From an uncultured Dorea sp. (lineage in GTDB: Bacteria > Bacillota > Clostridia > Lachnospirales > Lachnospiraceae), in contig CAMSTW010000040.1 of assembly GCA_947063855.1 (NCBI GenBank), forward strand, positions 1-33,237: a stretch of 33,237 nucleotides of DNA, in the 5' to 3' direction. The translations under genes and the position numbers were made by a program. Under the pieces are notes generated by a model. The model searched no databases and was not told the origin of the DNA. It saw only the letters and a list, made by a program, of their open reading frames with translations. Below are positions 32,546-33,237 of this stretch, piece by piece (position 1 is the first letter of the stretch; every line of letters starts with the position of its first letter).

Positions 32546-33181
32546 ATGAATAATTTATTTAATCTTGACAATCCGGTCATGCAGTTTCTTTCCAGAATCT
32601 TCGATCTGGTTGTGCTCAATGTGATCTTTCTGGTCTTCTGCATACCGGTCGTTACCGCAGGCGCTTCCCTGAGCGGCCTCTACTATGTATCGCTCAAGAT
32701 CGTCAGAGGTGAAGAACCGTACATCTGGCGGAACTTCTTCAAAGGTTTCCGGCAGAATTTCAAGCAGGGGACCCTCATTTGGATCCTGATGCTTCTGGCG
32801 GCGGTACTTCTGAGGATGGATTTTCAGATTATCAATTCACGGGATACGGCGGTGTTTGCGGTGGTGAGAGTGCTTCTGTGGGTAATCACCGGAGTTCTCT
32901 TCTGTGTATTTCTGTATATCTTTCCTGTAATCTCACATTTTGTATGCAGTACGAAGCAGGCGTTTAAGAATGCCGCGCTGATGATGATCGGTTTTCTGCC
33001 CTATACTGCGGCCATGCTTGCCGTCTGCGGAGTTATCCTGTATCTGTGTACGGTTTCCGCAAAGACGTTTGCCATGGTCATTGCCGTCGGCGGACTGTGC
33101 GGGTATTCGGTGCTTGCATTTACTTTCTGTATTTTCTTCGACCGGATTTTCCGCAGGTATGAGCCGAAGGAGGATATTTAG
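32546..33181 (+). CDS. yesL: YesL/DUF624 family membrane protein
   Basis: A 211-residue protein with about five hydrophobic helices. The family-typical opening is MNNLFNLDNPVMQFLSRIFD, then LVVLNVIFLVFCIPVVTAGAS and LYYVSLKIVRGEEPYIWRNFFKGFRQNFKQ. YesL proteins are uncharacterised inner-membrane proteins often encoded beside carbohydrate ABC transporters and regulators in Firmicutes. AAGGGA precedes the ATG. A promoter/operator directly follows the stop codon, so a regulator or sugar operon probably starts just beyond the window. Confidence 0.9.
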   Translation: MNNLFNLDNPVMQFLSRIFDLVVLNVIFLVFCIPVVTAGASLSGLYYVSLKIVRGEEPYIWRNFFKGFRQNFKQGTLIWILMLLAAVLLRMDFQIINSRDTAVFAVVRVLLWVITGVLFCVFLYIFPVISHFVCSTKQAFKNAALMMIGFLPYTAAMLAVCGVILYLCTVSAKTFAMVIAVGGLCGYSVLAFTFCIFFDRIFRRYEPKEDI

Positions 33182-33202
33182 CCGGAAACTAATTGGAAAT
33201 AC

Positions 33203-33231
33203 TTGACGAATACTGGTAAAACCAGTAAAAT
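33203..33231 (+). promoter_or_regulatory. Strong promoter with palindromic (GntR/FadR-like) operator
   Basis: TTGACG (33203-33208), 17 nt, TAAAAT (33226-33231). The spacer holds a perfect dyad ACTGGT-AAA-ACCAGT (33212-33226). TGGT-N3-ACCA matches the operator type of FadR-subfamily GntR regulators. Binding would occlude the promoter. The controlled gene is outside the window. Confidence 0.65.
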
Positions 33232-33237
33232 ATTATG

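Noticed and set aside
1-33237. tRNA, rRNA, prophage, insertion sequence or integrase genes
   Set aside because: None of the expected motifs or conserved sequences was recognised anywhere in the window, although the AT-rich patches suggest past gene gain.

Overview
The window looks like a chromosome segment of a gut-type Firmicute, most likely a Lachnospiraceae-like Clostridium relative. The signs are AGGAGG-type ribosome binding sites, a binding-protein-dependent sugar ABC transporter whose ATPase is encoded elsewhere, a YesL/DUF624 protein, BlaI, and a large clostridial-style tellurite/stress (Ter) island. Most genes are moderately GC-rich. Two AT-rich patches (about 14.55-15.2 kb and 28.2-29.1 kb) hold decayed or foreign-looking genes.

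Region 1 (1-11.9 kb) is a carbohydrate utilisation locus. A divergent AraC-type regulator faces an operon of a GH129/GH101-like glycosidase, a Gfo/Idh/MocA oxidoreductase, a lipoprotein sugar-binding protein, two permeases and a very large GH31 enzyme with FN3, F5/8C (CBM32-like), dockerin-like and cohesin-like modules. Both glycosidases resemble families known for alpha-N-acetylgalactosaminidase activity. The inferred job is import and breakdown of GalNAc-alpha-linked (mucin O-glycan core) glycosides or glycopeptides. Neither glycosidase has a visible signal peptide, so hydrolysis is predicted to be intracellular.

Region 2 (11.9-28.1 kb) is a Ter/YceG/TelA stress island. In order it holds a PRTase-TRSP protein, a StiP/PRTase-PELOTA protein, remnants of an AbiE toxin-antitoxin pair, a divergent HpcH/HpaI-like C-C lyase preceded by a P-loop kinase remnant, a YceG-like/HtrA protease fusion, YceG, TelA, four TerD paralogues, a Ca2+-type P-ATPase and a HAD phosphatase. 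The core matches the B. subtilis yceC-H gene set and the published 'Ter biosynthetic module' (phosphoribosyltransferases plus lyase plus HAD, thought to make a nucleoside-like metabolite). The most novel-looking element is the cytoplasmic fusion of a YceG-like domain to a trypsin-like protease through a Gln-rich repeat linker. Its upstream region shares sequence and exact spacing with that of the adjacent yceG, which suggests a duplicated and rewired module.

Region 3 (28.1-33.2 kb) has a two-hairpin intergenic region, an AT-rich membrane-anchored hypothetical gene, a BlaI repressor with its own promoter/operator and a wrecked BlaR1/M56 peptidase gene. A second, minus-strand Ter-type operon follows (single-pass membrane protein, TerD with a long disordered N-terminus, AIM24-family protein), then a divergent yesL. 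The window ends in a strong promoter with a palindromic GntR/FadR-like operator for a gene beyond the edge.
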